Positions 1-7,883 are shown, counted from the first letter of the stretch. The stretch is DNA of 17,743 nucleotides from Candidatus Aerophobus profundus SCGC AAA252-L23 (GCA_000402295.1 AQRW01000135.1:1-17743); one strand, 5' to 3'. The notes: generated from the sequence alone by a model not told the origin. Numbers and translations are program-made.

Positions 1-61
1 TCCCACTTACCTATGGAGAAAGTCCTTATTTTATATTTTATCTCCAAAACAAGATCACCAC

Positions 62-78
62 GGTTGCCCTTGGCAACC
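62..78. repeat. Small hairpin, 7-bp stem
   Basis: GGTTGCC and GGCAACC form a perfect 7-bp stem around a CTT loop. It lacks the GTAG foot and the TTYA loop of the main hairpin family in this window. It may be part of the degenerate dispersed repeat that follows. No coding region is visible in positions 1-277; the stretch holds only repeats and the start of the methyltransferase transcript. Confidence 0.4.
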
Positions 79-92
79 TCGTGACGCTTCGC

Positions 93-130
93 GGATTGTC
101 AGGTCTGTTTTTAGCAGGCTCGCAATGACG
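93..130. repeat. Dispersed repeat, copy 1 (GGATTG...CGCAATGACG)
   Basis: This segment starts with GGATTGTCA and ends with AGCAGGCTCGCAATGACG. A second copy at 17064-17104 shares GGATTGCCA at one end and AGCAGCCTCGCAATGACG at the other, with a diverged middle. Both copies have the same orientation. Repeats with a CGTCATTGCGAG-type end are common intergenic elements in many bacteria; that link comes from memory of the motif, not from a search. Confidence 0.6.
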
Positions 131-136
131 GAGGAG

Positions 137-228
137 GGTAGCCGCAGGCTTTAGCCGGCGTTTATTTGCGCAAGTTAAAACTTGCGGCTACCCTGGCTCC
201 TTTGCGCAGCTTGAAAGCTGCGGCTACC
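137..228. repeat. Triple GTAG micro-hairpin cluster
   Basis: A 56-bp composite (137-192) starts GGTAGCC and ends GGCTACC. It holds two hairpins: CGCAGGCT-TT-AGCCGGCG (143-160, one mismatch) and CGCAAGTT-AA-AACTTGCG (169-186). A third, CGCAGCTT-GA-AAGCTGCG with CTACC after it, lies at 205-228. The composite recurs almost identically, inverted, at 17586-17641, and in related form at 4790-4845, 7824-7883 and 11872-11928. The architecture resembles paired REP elements (BIMEs). It sits just upstream of the methyltransferase gene. Confidence 0.85.
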
Positions 229-240
229 ATGGCTTCGTTA

Positions 241-253
241 GCCAAAATTTGGC
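241..253. promoter_or_regulatory. Palindrome upstream of methyltransferase
   Basis: GCCAAA-A-TTTGGC is a perfect 13-bp inverted repeat ending 24 bp before the methyltransferase ATG and just before its GAGGAG ribosome site (264-269). Such a position would suit an operator or a leader hairpin controlling the gene. No regulator is known here, and a 13-bp palindrome could arise by chance. Confidence 0.25.
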
Positions 254-277
254 CGCTTCTATTGAGGAGATAGAGTG

Positions 278-1324
278 ATGAAGATAAAAGAATCGCAAAA
301 TTTAAATTTATTCCCCGAGTTAAATCGTGTAGAAAAAGACAAAAATAAGGGACAAACTAGCGAAAAACTTCAGCGATTAGATTTACACGGTCAATTGAGA
401 AGGGAAATATTACCCCTTTGCAGGTTGAAGTATGGAGATATTTGGGAAGATCCAGTTAGAGGACATAAAGTAGGTGTACTTGATGCTACTAAGATTGAAG
501 ATGTTAAGAAAATAGTAGCAGACGAAAAAGCTCCACTTATAATAAATGATCCCCCTTATAATGTTGCGGTGGGAAATGCAAATACGGAGAATCTGTTTAA
601 GATAAGTCTGGAGAAATATTTAGATTTTTCCCAAGAATGGATTAAGAATGCCATAAAAATAATGGATAAAAATGCCCATCTATACATATGGATTGGTGCA
701 GATTATAAAGATAATTTCCAGCCCCTGCCTGATCTTATCATCTTGATGAGGGAATTTGAAGAATTAAAACCCAGAAACTTTATTACTTTGAGAAATCAAA
801 GAGGATACGGAACTCAAAAAAACTGGATGTGGGTGAGACAAGAACTTTTATACTATGTAAAAGGAAACCCAGAATTTAAGGTTGTTTATACTGATATTCC
901 CAAAGTTCTAAGAGGATATTATAAGGTAGTAAAGGGGGAATTGTTAGAAAATTTAGAACGAAGTAAATCAAATACGATAAGACCGGGAAATGTGTGGATA
1001 GATATTCAACAAGTTTTTTATCGTTTAGAAGAAAATGTACCGGGATGCTATGCTCAAAAACCTTTAAAAACAATTGAAAGGTTGATTTTAACTAGCAGCG
1101 AAAAAAGAGACCTCGTTGTAGATTTTTTCGCCCATTCAGGAACGACACTTATTGCAGGAGAAAAGCTTGATAGAAAGGTTTTTACGTTTGATCTAGACCC
1201 CATTTTTGCAGAAATTACTATAAGAAGGCTAAAATATTACAGAAGAACAGGACGAACGGGATGGCAATGGAGAAATCCTTTTCCTGAGATAGAAAATGAA
1301 AAAGAGGTGACAAAATGGACATAA
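278..1324 (+). CDS. DNA methyltransferase, beta class (N6-adenine or N4-cytosine)
   Basis: This is a 348-residue site-specific DNA methyltransferase that transfers a methyl group from S-adenosylmethionine to an exocyclic amino group in DNA. The catalytic motif IV is N-DPPY at residues 90-94. The SAM-binding motif I is DFFAHSGTT at 282-290, preceded by motif X-like YAQKPLKTIERLI (258-270). The order IV then I places it in the beta class. Motif I usually reads DPFxGSGTT, so FAHSG is a variant. ATG 278 is preferred to GTG 275 because GAGGAG lies 8 nt upstream. The gene is more AT-rich than the next one, and its end overlaps a 20-codon gene fragment, so it looks like a transferred restriction-modification half whose partner is lost. 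The target sequence cannot be read from the protein. Confidence 0.9.
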   Translation: MKIKESQNLNLFPELNRVEKDKNKGQTSEKLQRLDLHGQLRREILPLCRLKYGDIWEDPVRGHKVGVLDATKIEDVKKIVADEKAPLIINDPPYNVAVGNANTENLFKISLEKYLDFSQEWIKNAIKIMDKNAHLYIWIGADYKDNFQPLPDLIILMREFEELKPRNFITLRNQRGYGTQKNWMWVRQELLYYVKGNPEFKVVYTDIPKVLRGYYKVVKGELLENLERSKSNTIRPGNVWIDIQQVFYRLEENVPGCYAQKPLKTIERLILTSSEKRDLVVDFFAHSGTTLIAGEKLDRKVFTFDLDPIFAEITIRRLKYYRRTGRTGWQWRNPFPEIENEKEVTKWT

Positions 1325-1377
1325 AACAACTGAAGCAATATTTAAACCTAATTAGGAGGATAATTCCATGGGCTTGA
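1315..1377 (+). pseudogene. Truncated gene overlapping the methyltransferase (possible endonuclease remnant)
   Basis: An ATG at 1315 sits 5 nt after a good ribosome site (AGAGGTGA) and overlaps the methyltransferase stop by 10 nt. This is the usual layout of translationally coupled genes in restriction-modification operons. It reads MDIKQLKQYLNLIRR, then hits a stop at 1375-1377, after 20 codons. Base composition changes near 1340-1360, where the ribosome site of the next gene begins. I infer that the 5' end of a second gene survives and that the rest was deleted at the junction. Too little remains to name a family; a restriction enzyme is a guess from context. Confidence 0.45.
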
Positions 1378-2942
1378 TCTTAAAGGCTCGACAGTACTGG
1401 CACTTCAGTGTGGGATTGAGCAGTTTTCTCAAGAATACCATCTCCTGGGAACAAGCTCAGGAGACAGTGAAGTGGAGGATAGCCCACAGAGAAGAGCGCT
1501 TTCTATCCTTCGTACAAAAGGGGATTTACCGGTATCGGAAGAGTCCCTATTTGAAGCTACTGGAGCTGGCGGGTTGTGAGTTTGGTGACATGGAACAAAT
1601 GGTACGAAGCCACGGGATTGAAGCTACTCTCAGGAGGCTCAAGAAGGAAGGAGTCTACATCTCTTTTGAAGAGTTTAAGGCAAGAAAACCACTCGTCCGC
1701 TCCGGTAGGGTATTTCACTTCCGTGAGCAGGACTTCGATAACCCCTATCTCTCTTACTACTACCAGGCTAGAAGCAGTGGTTCCACTGGAGCTGGGACCA
1801 GAGCCAGCATTGACCTCGAGTTCCTACGGGAAGGGAGTACCCATCTGGCTATCAGACTAGCGGCCCATGATCTGAAGAATACTCCCTGCGCCATCTGGCA
1901 TATGGTCCTGCCTGCAAACGCAGGTATGGTTTCTCTGCTCAAATACGCCAAAGTGGGCCGAGTGCCTTTGAAGTGGTTTACCCCACTGGACAAAACGGGT
2001 ATCCGGGTGACTTTGAGAAACCGGATGCTCACCAACTACATCATCTATATGGGCCGGGTACTGGGGTTAGCTCTCCCCCGTCCCCAATTTGTGAGCCTGA
2101 ACCGGGCCGACCTGATGGCCAAATGGCTTGCGGAGATGATTGTCATTCACGGGTCTTGTATTCTCAATACCTTTGTCAGCTTGGCGGTGAGAATCTGCGC
2201 CTGTGCCAGGGAAAAAGGCCTCAATCTTCGAGGAGTTACCTTTTTCGTTACCGGGGAACCCTTGACGGAAGTTAAGCTTAGGATTATTGAGTTGGCCGGA
2301 GCCAAGGCCGTTCCCTCGTACGCAACAACGGAGTTGGCAGGAGTAGGTTGTGGGTGTGCTCGGCCCTCAGCGGTTGATGACGTTCACTTGTTCCACGATT
2401 TGTTCGCTCTAATTCAGTGTTCCCGGAGGATAGAAATCAGTGATCTAACGGTCAATTCGTTCTTCTTCACTTGTCTATCGCCGGCTTCCCCCAAGATCCT
2501 CCTCAACATGGAAATAGATGACTACGGGGTAGTGGAAAAACGTGAATGTGGGTGTCTTCTGGGTCAACTGGGCTTCACTACCCATCTCCACCATATTCGA
2601 AGTTTCTCCCGGCTTACCAGTGAAGGTATGACGGTAATGGGAACTGATCTGCTGCGGATTGTCGAGGAAGTCTTCCCGCAGAAATTCGGCGGAGATCCCA
2701 CCAGCTACCAAATTGTGGAGGAAGAAGGAAGCGACGGTTTAACCTCAGTCTCGATCCTGGTGGACCCAAAACTGTCCCACATTAATGAGGAGGTCATCAA
2801 GAAAACCTTTCTGGAAGAAACGAAAAGGGTCGGTCCAGCTCAGCGCATCTGGCGGCAGGGGGGCACAATCAAGGTGCGGTATGCCAAGCCGCTACCCGGG
2901 AGAACCGGGAAGATCATGCCCTTGAGAATTGAAAGACCCTGA
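1368..2942 (+). CDS. PaaK-like adenylate-forming ligase (phenylacetate-CoA ligase / F390 synthetase family)
   Basis: The protein has 524 residues and belongs to the ANL adenylating superfamily, nearest in character to phenylacetate-CoA ligase and coenzyme F390 synthetase. Visible motifs in order are the phosphate loop SSGSTG at 136-141, TGEPL at 295-299, the adenine-binding YATTELAG at 318-325, a cysteine-rich ECGC at 393-396 (PaaK-like proteins often carry a similar Cys cluster), and the C-terminal GRTGKIMPLRIE at 511-522, whose Lys515 would be the adenylation lysine. Family members activate a carboxylate with ATP, then pass it to CoA or another acceptor. The substrate is not evident. AGGAGG at 1354-1359 supports the start. 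The gene is about 100 residues longer than classical PaaK, mainly at the N-terminus. It has no clear pathway partners nearby. Confidence 0.75.
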   Translation: MGLILKARQYWHFSVGLSSFLKNTISWEQAQETVKWRIAHREERFLSFVQKGIYRYRKSPYLKLLELAGCEFGDMEQMVRSHGIEATLRRLKKEGVYISFEEFKARKPLVRSGRVFHFREQDFDNPYLSYYYQARSSGSTGAGTRASIDLEFLREGSTHLAIRLAAHDLKNTPCAIWHMVLPANAGMVSLLKYAKVGRVPLKWFTPLDKTGIRVTLRNRMLTNYIIYMGRVLGLALPRPQFVSLNRADLMAKWLAEMIVIHGSCILNTFVSLAVRICACAREKGLNLRGVTFFVTGEPLTEVKLRIIELAGAKAVPSYATTELAGVGCGCARPSAVDDVHLFHDLFALIQCSRRIEISDLTVNSFFFTCLSPASPKILLNMEIDDYGVVEKRECGCLLGQLGFTTHLHHIRSFSRLTSEGMTVMGTDLLRIVEEVFPQKFGGDPTSYQIVEEEGSDGLTSVSILVDPKLSHINEEVIKKTFLEETKRVGPAQRIWRQGGTIKVRYAKPLPGRTGKIMPLRIERP

Positions 2943-2997
2943 GCCCTAATCCAGCTTTTTCCCGACCGACCGGACTCTCGCAGAAACTTAATGTGGC

Positions 2998-3114
2998 CTA
3001 GGAGGCTGCTGAGAAACCCCAATATTGTAGCGGTCCGATTTATCGGACCCTTTATTAAAGAGAGTTTCATAAATGAAACCTCTACAAAAAACCACTTTAT
3101 CAGCAGTCTCCTAG
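2998..3114. mobile_element. MITE-like element with CTAG flanks, built from two inverted REP-type units
   Basis: A 109-bp core (3002-3110) starts GAGGCTGCTGAGAAA and ends with the inverted GAGACTGCTGATAAA, 13 of 15 identical. CTAG flanks both sides (2998-3001 and 3111-3114), as a 4-bp target duplication would. The two halves stay aligned inward: both carry TTGTAG at element positions 24-29, then a hairpin. These hairpins are GGTCCGAT-TT-ATCGGACC (3032-3049) on the left and, inverted, GGTTTCAT-TT-ATGAAACT (3063-3080) on the right. No transposase is encoded. A CTAG target matches the YTAR preference known for IS5-group elements, but the parent element is not identified. Confidence 0.65.
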
Positions 3115-4154
3115 TCAGATTCCCGGAGGGCCTGGCTGGCCCATTCACTAAAGCTCTCGTCGATCAAATCCTCCACCGGGACGATTTGATCGACCAGCCC
3201 CTTCTGGTGTAGCCATTTCTGAAAAGCCAGGAGACTTTCCAGGTTGAGACTACCCTCGGGGTGGATGGACGGCAAGTTACAGCGACGGAGGAGTTCCGGG
3301 TCGAGTTTGGTATACTGGCTGATGATCTCAAGGTTTCGGGAGGTCTTCCCTTGGTTATAAGTACGTACTCCCTTAAGATAGGCCAACATGAATCTGCGGC
3401 CCAGGCTACGGTCATCTTGGAGCAGATTGGGGCCAAAAAGTACGGTGCCAATCTGAGCGGCGGGAGCCAGCCAACGGTAGAGGTCCCCGTAATATGCCAG
3501 TACGGTACCGAATCCCTCAGAGAGTACGCGGGTTACCTGGGGTTCCCCCAACATAGTTGCGTCAATAGCTCCGGTTTTGAGGGCCTGGACTGCTGCTGGC
3601 CAACTTACATAGACTCTTTCAATATCGTCAAGGCTGAGGTTGTACTGGGCCAAGATGAGTTGCATCCGGTACTCAGCCATTCCCCCCGGATGAACGAAAT
3701 GGACTACCTTTCCTTTTAGTTGACGGAGGTTCTGCAACTGACCGGATTCATAGAGTTCCTTTCTCACCACCACTGCAGACCATCTGTCTCCGGGATTGAT
3801 GTGCCCCTTATCGGCCACAACCTTGATGTCAAGTCCTCTCGCTGCCGCGTTGAACAGATTGGCCGAGACGGTACCCGTAGAGACATCCAACTGTCCCTGA
3901 GCCAAAGCGGGAATAGACTCGGCGGTAGATCGGAATCTGACCAGTTCAATTTCAATACCTTGCTCAGCGAAGTAGCCTTCTTCCATAGCAATGAAGACCG
4001 GGGATGCGGTCAGGAAGGGAAGGGCACATATTTTGACCAGGGTTAACGAAGGTTCCATCTTTTCCTGACCCAGGACGGTTTGACTCATGAGAGCCACGAT
4101 GAGCGACCAAAACACCATTATCCACCAGACACGCCATGTTCTTCCTCTATGCAT
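3111..4154 (-). CDS. ABC transporter substrate-binding protein, NMT1/THI5/SsuA type
   Basis: This 347-residue secreted protein has a charged N-terminus (MHRGRTWR), a hydrophobic stretch, and a likely cleavage near VLGQ at about residue 29. There is no lipobox cysteine, so it should be free in the periplasm rather than a lipoprotein. The mature part reads as a type II periplasmic binding fold: PVFIAMEEGYFAEQGIEIE (the x-A-x-E-x-G-(Y/F)-F opening), GQLDVSTG, and the later WPAAVQALKTGAIDATMLGEP. Relatives bind nitrate, sulfonates, taurine or pyrimidine precursors. AAAGGAGG 8 nt before the ATG supports the start. No permease or ATPase gene is adjacent, so it is an orphan here. Its stop codon lies in the CTAG that borders the MITE-like element, so insertion probably occurred at the very end of the gene. 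Confidence 0.85.
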   Translation of the reverse strand: MHRGRTWRVWWIMVFWSLIVALMSQTVLGQEKMEPSLTLVKICALPFLTASPVFIAMEEGYFAEQGIEIELVRFRSTAESIPALAQGQLDVSTGTVSANLFNAAARGLDIKVVADKGHINPGDRWSAVVVRKELYESGQLQNLRQLKGKVVHFVHPGGMAEYRMQLILAQYNLSLDDIERVYVSWPAAVQALKTGAIDATMLGEPQVTRVLSEGFGTVLAYYGDLYRWLAPAAQIGTVLFGPNLLQDDRSLGRRFMLAYLKGVRTYNQGKTSRNLEIISQYTKLDPELLRRCNLPSIHPEGSLNLESLLAFQKWLHQKGLVDQIVPVEDLIDESFSEWASQALRESD

Positions 4155-4675
4155 GCGGTTCGCCTCCTTTAATTCTCGGTATCCGCATTAAGTGTTGACC
4201 GCCATTGCAGTCCCTGATGGTTAGTGATGGACTATCTACTGCCAGCCGACGCCTAGACTCCGAGAACCCACTGTGATAAAAATATGTTTGAGGATAGCGG
4301 AATCAGTGACGCTGTCAAGTGAGAGTGACCGATGCAAATGGCTACAATGATAGTGCATACATTATGAATAATGAAATAAAAGATTTGATTAAGAAAGCAA
4401 ATAGATTTCTAAAAAGTGCTGGGGTGTTATTAGATGATGGGGATTGGGGAAAGAGAATCTAAAAACAATTGAAGAAGTTTATCAATCGCTAAATATGATC
4501 TCAGACTTGACAATTAAATGGTATTGAAAACAATAAGGGTGGGTCAGTTTTAGGTGGCCATCAACACGGCAAATTAATTTCTGGTATTATTTCTGAAAAG
4601 CAACAGGTAAGTTTCCCTAAAAAGTAAGGTTCAGGGAGCTTGGGGTGTTCCAAGGCAAATCTTTTCTTAGTTTGG
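4155..4675. other. Decayed intergenic stretch
   Basis: No intact gene is visible. The first 170 bp would hold the promoter of the leftward substrate-binding protein, but I see no convincing -35/-10 pair. The rest contains the HEPN-like relic (4364-4527). A segment around 4539-4566 (TGGGTCAGTTTTAGG, then TGGCCATCAACA) is reminiscent of sequences near IS21-type element ends, but no transposase accompanies it. Confidence 0.4.
4364..4527 (+). pseudogene. HEPN-domain gene relic
   Basis: From ATG 4364 the frame reads MNNEIKDLIKKANRFLKSAG, then VLLDDGDW, and stops at 4460-4462. This matches the first helix of HEPN-domain proteins (a helix with RFLKSA followed by LLxDGDY/W), the usual toxin half of MNT/HEPN pairs. 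The next frame stays open from 4456 to 4527 (NLKTIEEVYQSLNMIS and on), which suggests a frameshifted or chimeric tail. The RxxxxH catalytic region and the MNT partner are absent. There is no good ribosome site. The family call rests on the appearance of one helix only. Confidence 0.45.
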
Positions 4676-4697
4676 GTAGGGGAGGTTTTAACCTCCC
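4676..4697 (+). repeat. GTAG micro-hairpin, GGGAGGTT family
   Basis: GTAG (4676-4679) is followed directly by GGGAGGTT-TT-AACCTCCC (4680-4697), a perfect stem with a TTTA-type loop. The same 18-bp hairpin occurs at 17116-17133, where GTAG is replaced by CTAA. Confidence 0.8.
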
Positions 4698-4725
4698 AAT
4701 TGTCTTTTAACTCTTGCTTCACCGA

Positions 4726-4747
4726 GGGCGACTAAAGTCGCCCCTAC
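4726..4747 (-). repeat. GTAG micro-hairpin, GGGCGACT family
   Basis: GGGCGACT-AA-AGTCGCCC (4726-4743) is followed by CTAC (4744-4747). On the minus strand this reads GTAG then GGGCGACT-TT-AGTCGCCC, with a perfect stem. It lies 28 bp from the previous hairpin in the opposite orientation, so the two form a head-to-head pair. Confidence 0.8.
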
Positions 4748-4750
4748 CTA

Positions 4751-4786
4751 CTGGTTCGTCTGGTTTGTTTGGTTCATTTGGTTCGT
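4751..4786 (+). repeat. 9-bp tandem microrepeat, four copies
   Basis: Four consecutive 9-mers fit the consensus YTGGTTYRT: CTGGTTCGT, CTGGTTTGT, TTGGTTCAT and TTGGTTCGT. It lies between micro-hairpins in a non-coding region. Confidence 0.7.
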
Positions 4787-4789
4787 CGA

Positions 4790-4880
4790 GTAGGCGCAGA
4801 CTTTTAAGCTGCGCAAATAAACGCAGGCTAAAGCCTGCGGCTACCATAACCCTTTGTGCAACCTAAAACTTGCGATTACC
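4790..4880. repeat. Triple GTAG micro-hairpin cluster, partly degenerate
   Basis: GTAG at 4790 is followed by a hairpin with a bulged A (GCGCAGACTT-TT-AAGCTGCGC), an AAATAAA spacer, and a perfect CGCAGGCT-AA-AGCCTGCG (4822-4839) ending in CTACC. A third, degenerate hairpin follows at 4857-4880: its left arm is of the CGCAACCT type, its right arm of the AACTTGCG type, and its foot reads TTACC. Order and spacing match the cluster at 137-228, so the three-hairpin arrangement itself appears to be a repeated unit. Confidence 0.75.
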
Positions 4881-4901
4881 TTTATGAAATATAAACTATT
4901 A

Positions 4902-4925
4902 CTTTGAAACAAAAGTGTTTCAAAG
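4902..4925. promoter_or_regulatory. Perfect palindrome abutting the ribosome site of the URO-D gene
   Basis: CTTTGAAACA-AAAG-TGTTTCAAAG is a perfect 10-bp inverted repeat with a 4-nt loop. It ends just before the AAAGG ribosome site (4926-4930) of the gene starting at 4941. It could be an operator or a leader RNA hairpin that limits ribosome access. A TATAAA lies at 4890-4895, just upstream, though without a well-spaced -35. One half-site, GTTTCAAAG, also occurs at 7591-7599, upstream of the DUF89 gene. Confidence 0.5.
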
Positions 4926-4940
4926 AAAGGAAACTTAGTT

Positions 4941-6053
4941 ATGACTTTGAGTAGCCGAGAAAGAGTAAGAAGGGCGGTGGAGTTTGGTGGAGTGGATAGA
5001 GTACCTATTATGCATGCTGTTTTACCCGCGGCCTGGTTCAAATTCGGCCAGAGGTTAAACAAAATTCTGGAGAAGTATCCTCGAGATTTAGCGTTCAAAG
5101 GGAAGGGTGGTAAACCAGCTACCGCTGGGTATAAATATACCAAGGAACTTGCTCAGTCAATAAACATAAATGATGATTTCAGTTATCTTGAGGCCAGAAC
5201 TTACCAATATGGCGAGGTTGGACAAAAAGGCCGCTCTACCGATGATTGGGGTTGTATCTGGGAAAGAATTGACTCAGGAATAGTGGGGCAGGTAGTCCAG
5301 CACCCCCTGGAGAAATGGGAAAAGGTGAAAGAATATAGATTCCCGGATGCTCTGGCCTACTGGAGATTTGACTTACCTCAAATTGATAAGACGGTTCAAC
5401 AGGCCAAGGAGGAACAAAAATATATCATTGCTTACGGAGGCAATCTCTTTGAGCTCCTGCAATGGCTGAGAGGTTACGAAAACCTGATGGTAGATATTAT
5501 GCAGGAGCCGGAGCGAGTAAGGTATTTGGCCGAAAAGATTGTGGAATACAATCTAAAAACAGTGGAGAGGTGGATGGAGTTTGAAGTAGATGCTATCCTT
5601 TTCCAGGATGATTGGGGAACCCAAAAGCAGCTTATGATTCCTCCTCATTTATGGAGAGATATATTTAAGCCTTATTATACTCGGTTATTTGCCTTAGTTC
5701 ACCAGGCCGGTCGGCATGTGCATTTTCATACCGATGGATTCACCCTAAACATAATCCCTGATTTGATCGAGATAGGCGTGGATGTTCTCAATCCTCAGTT
5801 TTCCACCATGGATTTGGAGCAATTAGCCCGAGTAGTCGCCGGTAAGATTTGTATTCGTAGTGACATTGATCGGCAGTATATATTAAACAGAGCCTCTCCT
5901 GAGGAGGTTAAGGATTATATGAAGGGGGTACTGGAACTTTTTTCTTCCTCTCAGGGAGGATTCATAGCCTACGGAGAGATCAATTCCGATGCTTCTCTAA
6001 AGAATGTAGAAGCTATGTATGAAGCTTTAGAGCAATTTGGACGTTATCAGTAG
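4941..6053 (+). CDS. Uroporphyrinogen decarboxylase (URO-D)-family protein, probably a corrinoid methyltransferase-like enzyme
   Basis: The 370-residue protein has the URO-D (beta/alpha)8 barrel pattern. It opens with SSRERVRRAVEFGGVDRVP (4-22), typical of MtaA/CmuA-like and other URO-D superfamily members rather than haem-pathway HemE. FQDDWGTQ (221-228), HVHFHTDG (259-266) and VLNPQ (282-286) mark the active-site side. In methylcobalamin:CoM methyltransferases a His-x-Cys motif binds zinc; here that place reads HFHTDG, so zinc ligation, if any, differs. Known relatives move methyl groups between corrinoid proteins and thiols or act in O-demethylation. No corrinoid protein gene is adjacent. 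A palindrome sits directly before the ribosome site. A thioredoxin-fold gene follows 7 bp after the stop, in an apparent operon. Confidence 0.8.
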   Translation: MTLSSRERVRRAVEFGGVDRVPIMHAVLPAAWFKFGQRLNKILEKYPRDLAFKGKGGKPATAGYKYTKELAQSININDDFSYLEARTYQYGEVGQKGRSTDDWGCIWERIDSGIVGQVVQHPLEKWEKVKEYRFPDALAYWRFDLPQIDKTVQQAKEEQKYIIAYGGNLFELLQWLRGYENLMVDIMQEPERVRYLAEKIVEYNLKTVERWMEFEVDAILFQDDWGTQKQLMIPPHLWRDIFKPYYTRLFALVHQAGRHVHFHTDGFTLNIIPDLIEIGVDVLNPQFSTMDLEQLARVVAGKICIRSDIDRQYILNRASPEEVKDYMKGVLELFSSSQGGFIAYGEINSDASLKNVEAMYEALEQFGRYQ

Positions 6054-6060
6054 AGGCCCG

Positions 6061-6605
6061 ATGAGAGTGAGGTTTTTTTGCTTCCTTTTCTGGCTTTTGT
6101 TAGCGGCGACTAGTCTGGCTCAGATTCCGGTAGGAGAGGAAGCTCCGGATTTCAGGGTGGTCTCCGGAGATTACAAAGTTCTCTCCTCCAACTCACTTAA
6201 GGGTAAGGTGATGGTCATATTCTATGACACCAGAGAGCCTGAGATAACCGAAAAAAATCGGCAGATGAAAGATAAGTTAAAGTTCCTTCTTAAAGAACAA
6301 CCGGAAGATGTCAAGAACTCCATTGCTGTGGTGCCCATTATAAACTGCACCGAAGCTACCTGGTCTCTTAAGCCGGTCTGGTGGGCCAATCTGGTGATAA
6401 ATTCCATAAGAGAAGGAGTGACTATTTACGGAGACTGGGATGGGCAATTCTTCGAGGATTATCAGGTAATAGATAAGGAGACCAACTTTATCATCGTTGA
6501 CCGAAAAGGAATTATTTGCTACTCAAAATCAGGCCAGATCTCACCTGAAGAAACCGAGCAAATTATAGAGCTATTAAGGAGACTGGTTGCGGAAAGTGAA
6601 AAATT

Positions 6606-6609
<4 letters not shown>
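6061..6609 (+). CDS. Secreted thioredoxin-fold protein, YtfJ-like
   Basis: The 182-residue product starts MRVRFFCFLFWLLLAATSLAQ, a clear signal peptide with probable cleavage near residue 20. An in-frame ATG at 6037 lies inside the upstream gene and would bury the signal, so 6061 is preferred (AGAGG at 6052-6056). The mature part begins PVGEEAPDF and SLKGKVMVIFYDT, as in AhpC/TSA-like thioredoxin folds, but there is no CxxC or peroxidatic cysteine at the usual place. The layout (EKNRQM helix, VVPIINCTEAT, FIIVDRKG, SPEETEQIIELL) resembles E. coli YtfJ, a periplasmic protein of unknown function. The stop overlaps the end of the convergent DUF89 gene by 4 bp. Confidence 0.6.
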
Positions 6610-7517
<908 letters not shown>

Positions 7518-7788
7518 TTTTTCCTCTCTTTTGGGGGGACCGAGCAATAATTGAGGAAAAGCATACCTCAAAACTGGACATATAGCAAGCGTTTCAAAGC
7601 CGAAAAATTGCTGAAAACAGCAAGATCAAGACCTTGTGGAGCTTTCTTAGATGAAAAGGAGATTAAGTAACTGTAGAGTTTGGCCCGTCTCAAAGAGAGT
7701 TAACTTAGGTCTGCGGTAAGATTGGAGGGTTGACAGGTCGACGCCAGATGCGTAAGTTACTGTTAGCCAACTTTTGCCGGAAAAGAAT
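7518..7788. other. Intergenic region without a recognisable gene
   Basis: The stretch upstream of the leftward DUF89 gene has no convincing open frame. It carries one GTTTCAAAG half-site (7591-7599) related to the palindrome at 4902-4925. A TTGACA at 7730-7735 has only a poor -10 (TAAGTT) 17 bp downstream. Confidence 0.4.
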
Positions 7789-7883
7789 GGTAGTCGCAGG
7801 CTTTGACTCCTCGGTTATGATCCGGTAGCCGCAGGCTTTAGCCTGCGTGTCTTGTCTTACGCAAGTTAAAACTTGCGACTACC
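7789..7883. repeat. Micro-hairpin composite with an extra diverged 35-bp unit
   Basis: A 60-bp composite (7824-7883) holds perfect hairpins CGCAGGCT-TT-AGCCTGCG (7830-7847) and CGCAAGTT-AA-AACTTGCG (7860-7877) between GGTAGCC and GACTACC. Exactly 35 bp upstream, GGTAGTCGCAGGCTTT (7789) followed by CGGTTATGATCC repeats the start of the unit. This is a diverged copy, on the other strand, of the 35-bp tandem unit at 17622-17743, so that spacing predates the array. Confidence 0.8.

Noticed and set aside
4539..4566. Segment reminiscent of IS21-type element ends
   Set aside because: No transposase, helper ATPase or second terminal repeat is present; the resemblance is from memory only.
6037..6060. 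Earlier ATG for the YtfJ-like protein
   Set aside because: It lies in the upstream gene and adds eight residues before a complete signal peptide; ATG 6061 gives a proper signal sequence.
7651..7719. Short open frame MKRRLSNCRVW in the gap before the amidase
   Set aside because: Only about 22 codons, no ribosome site and no recognisable sequence.
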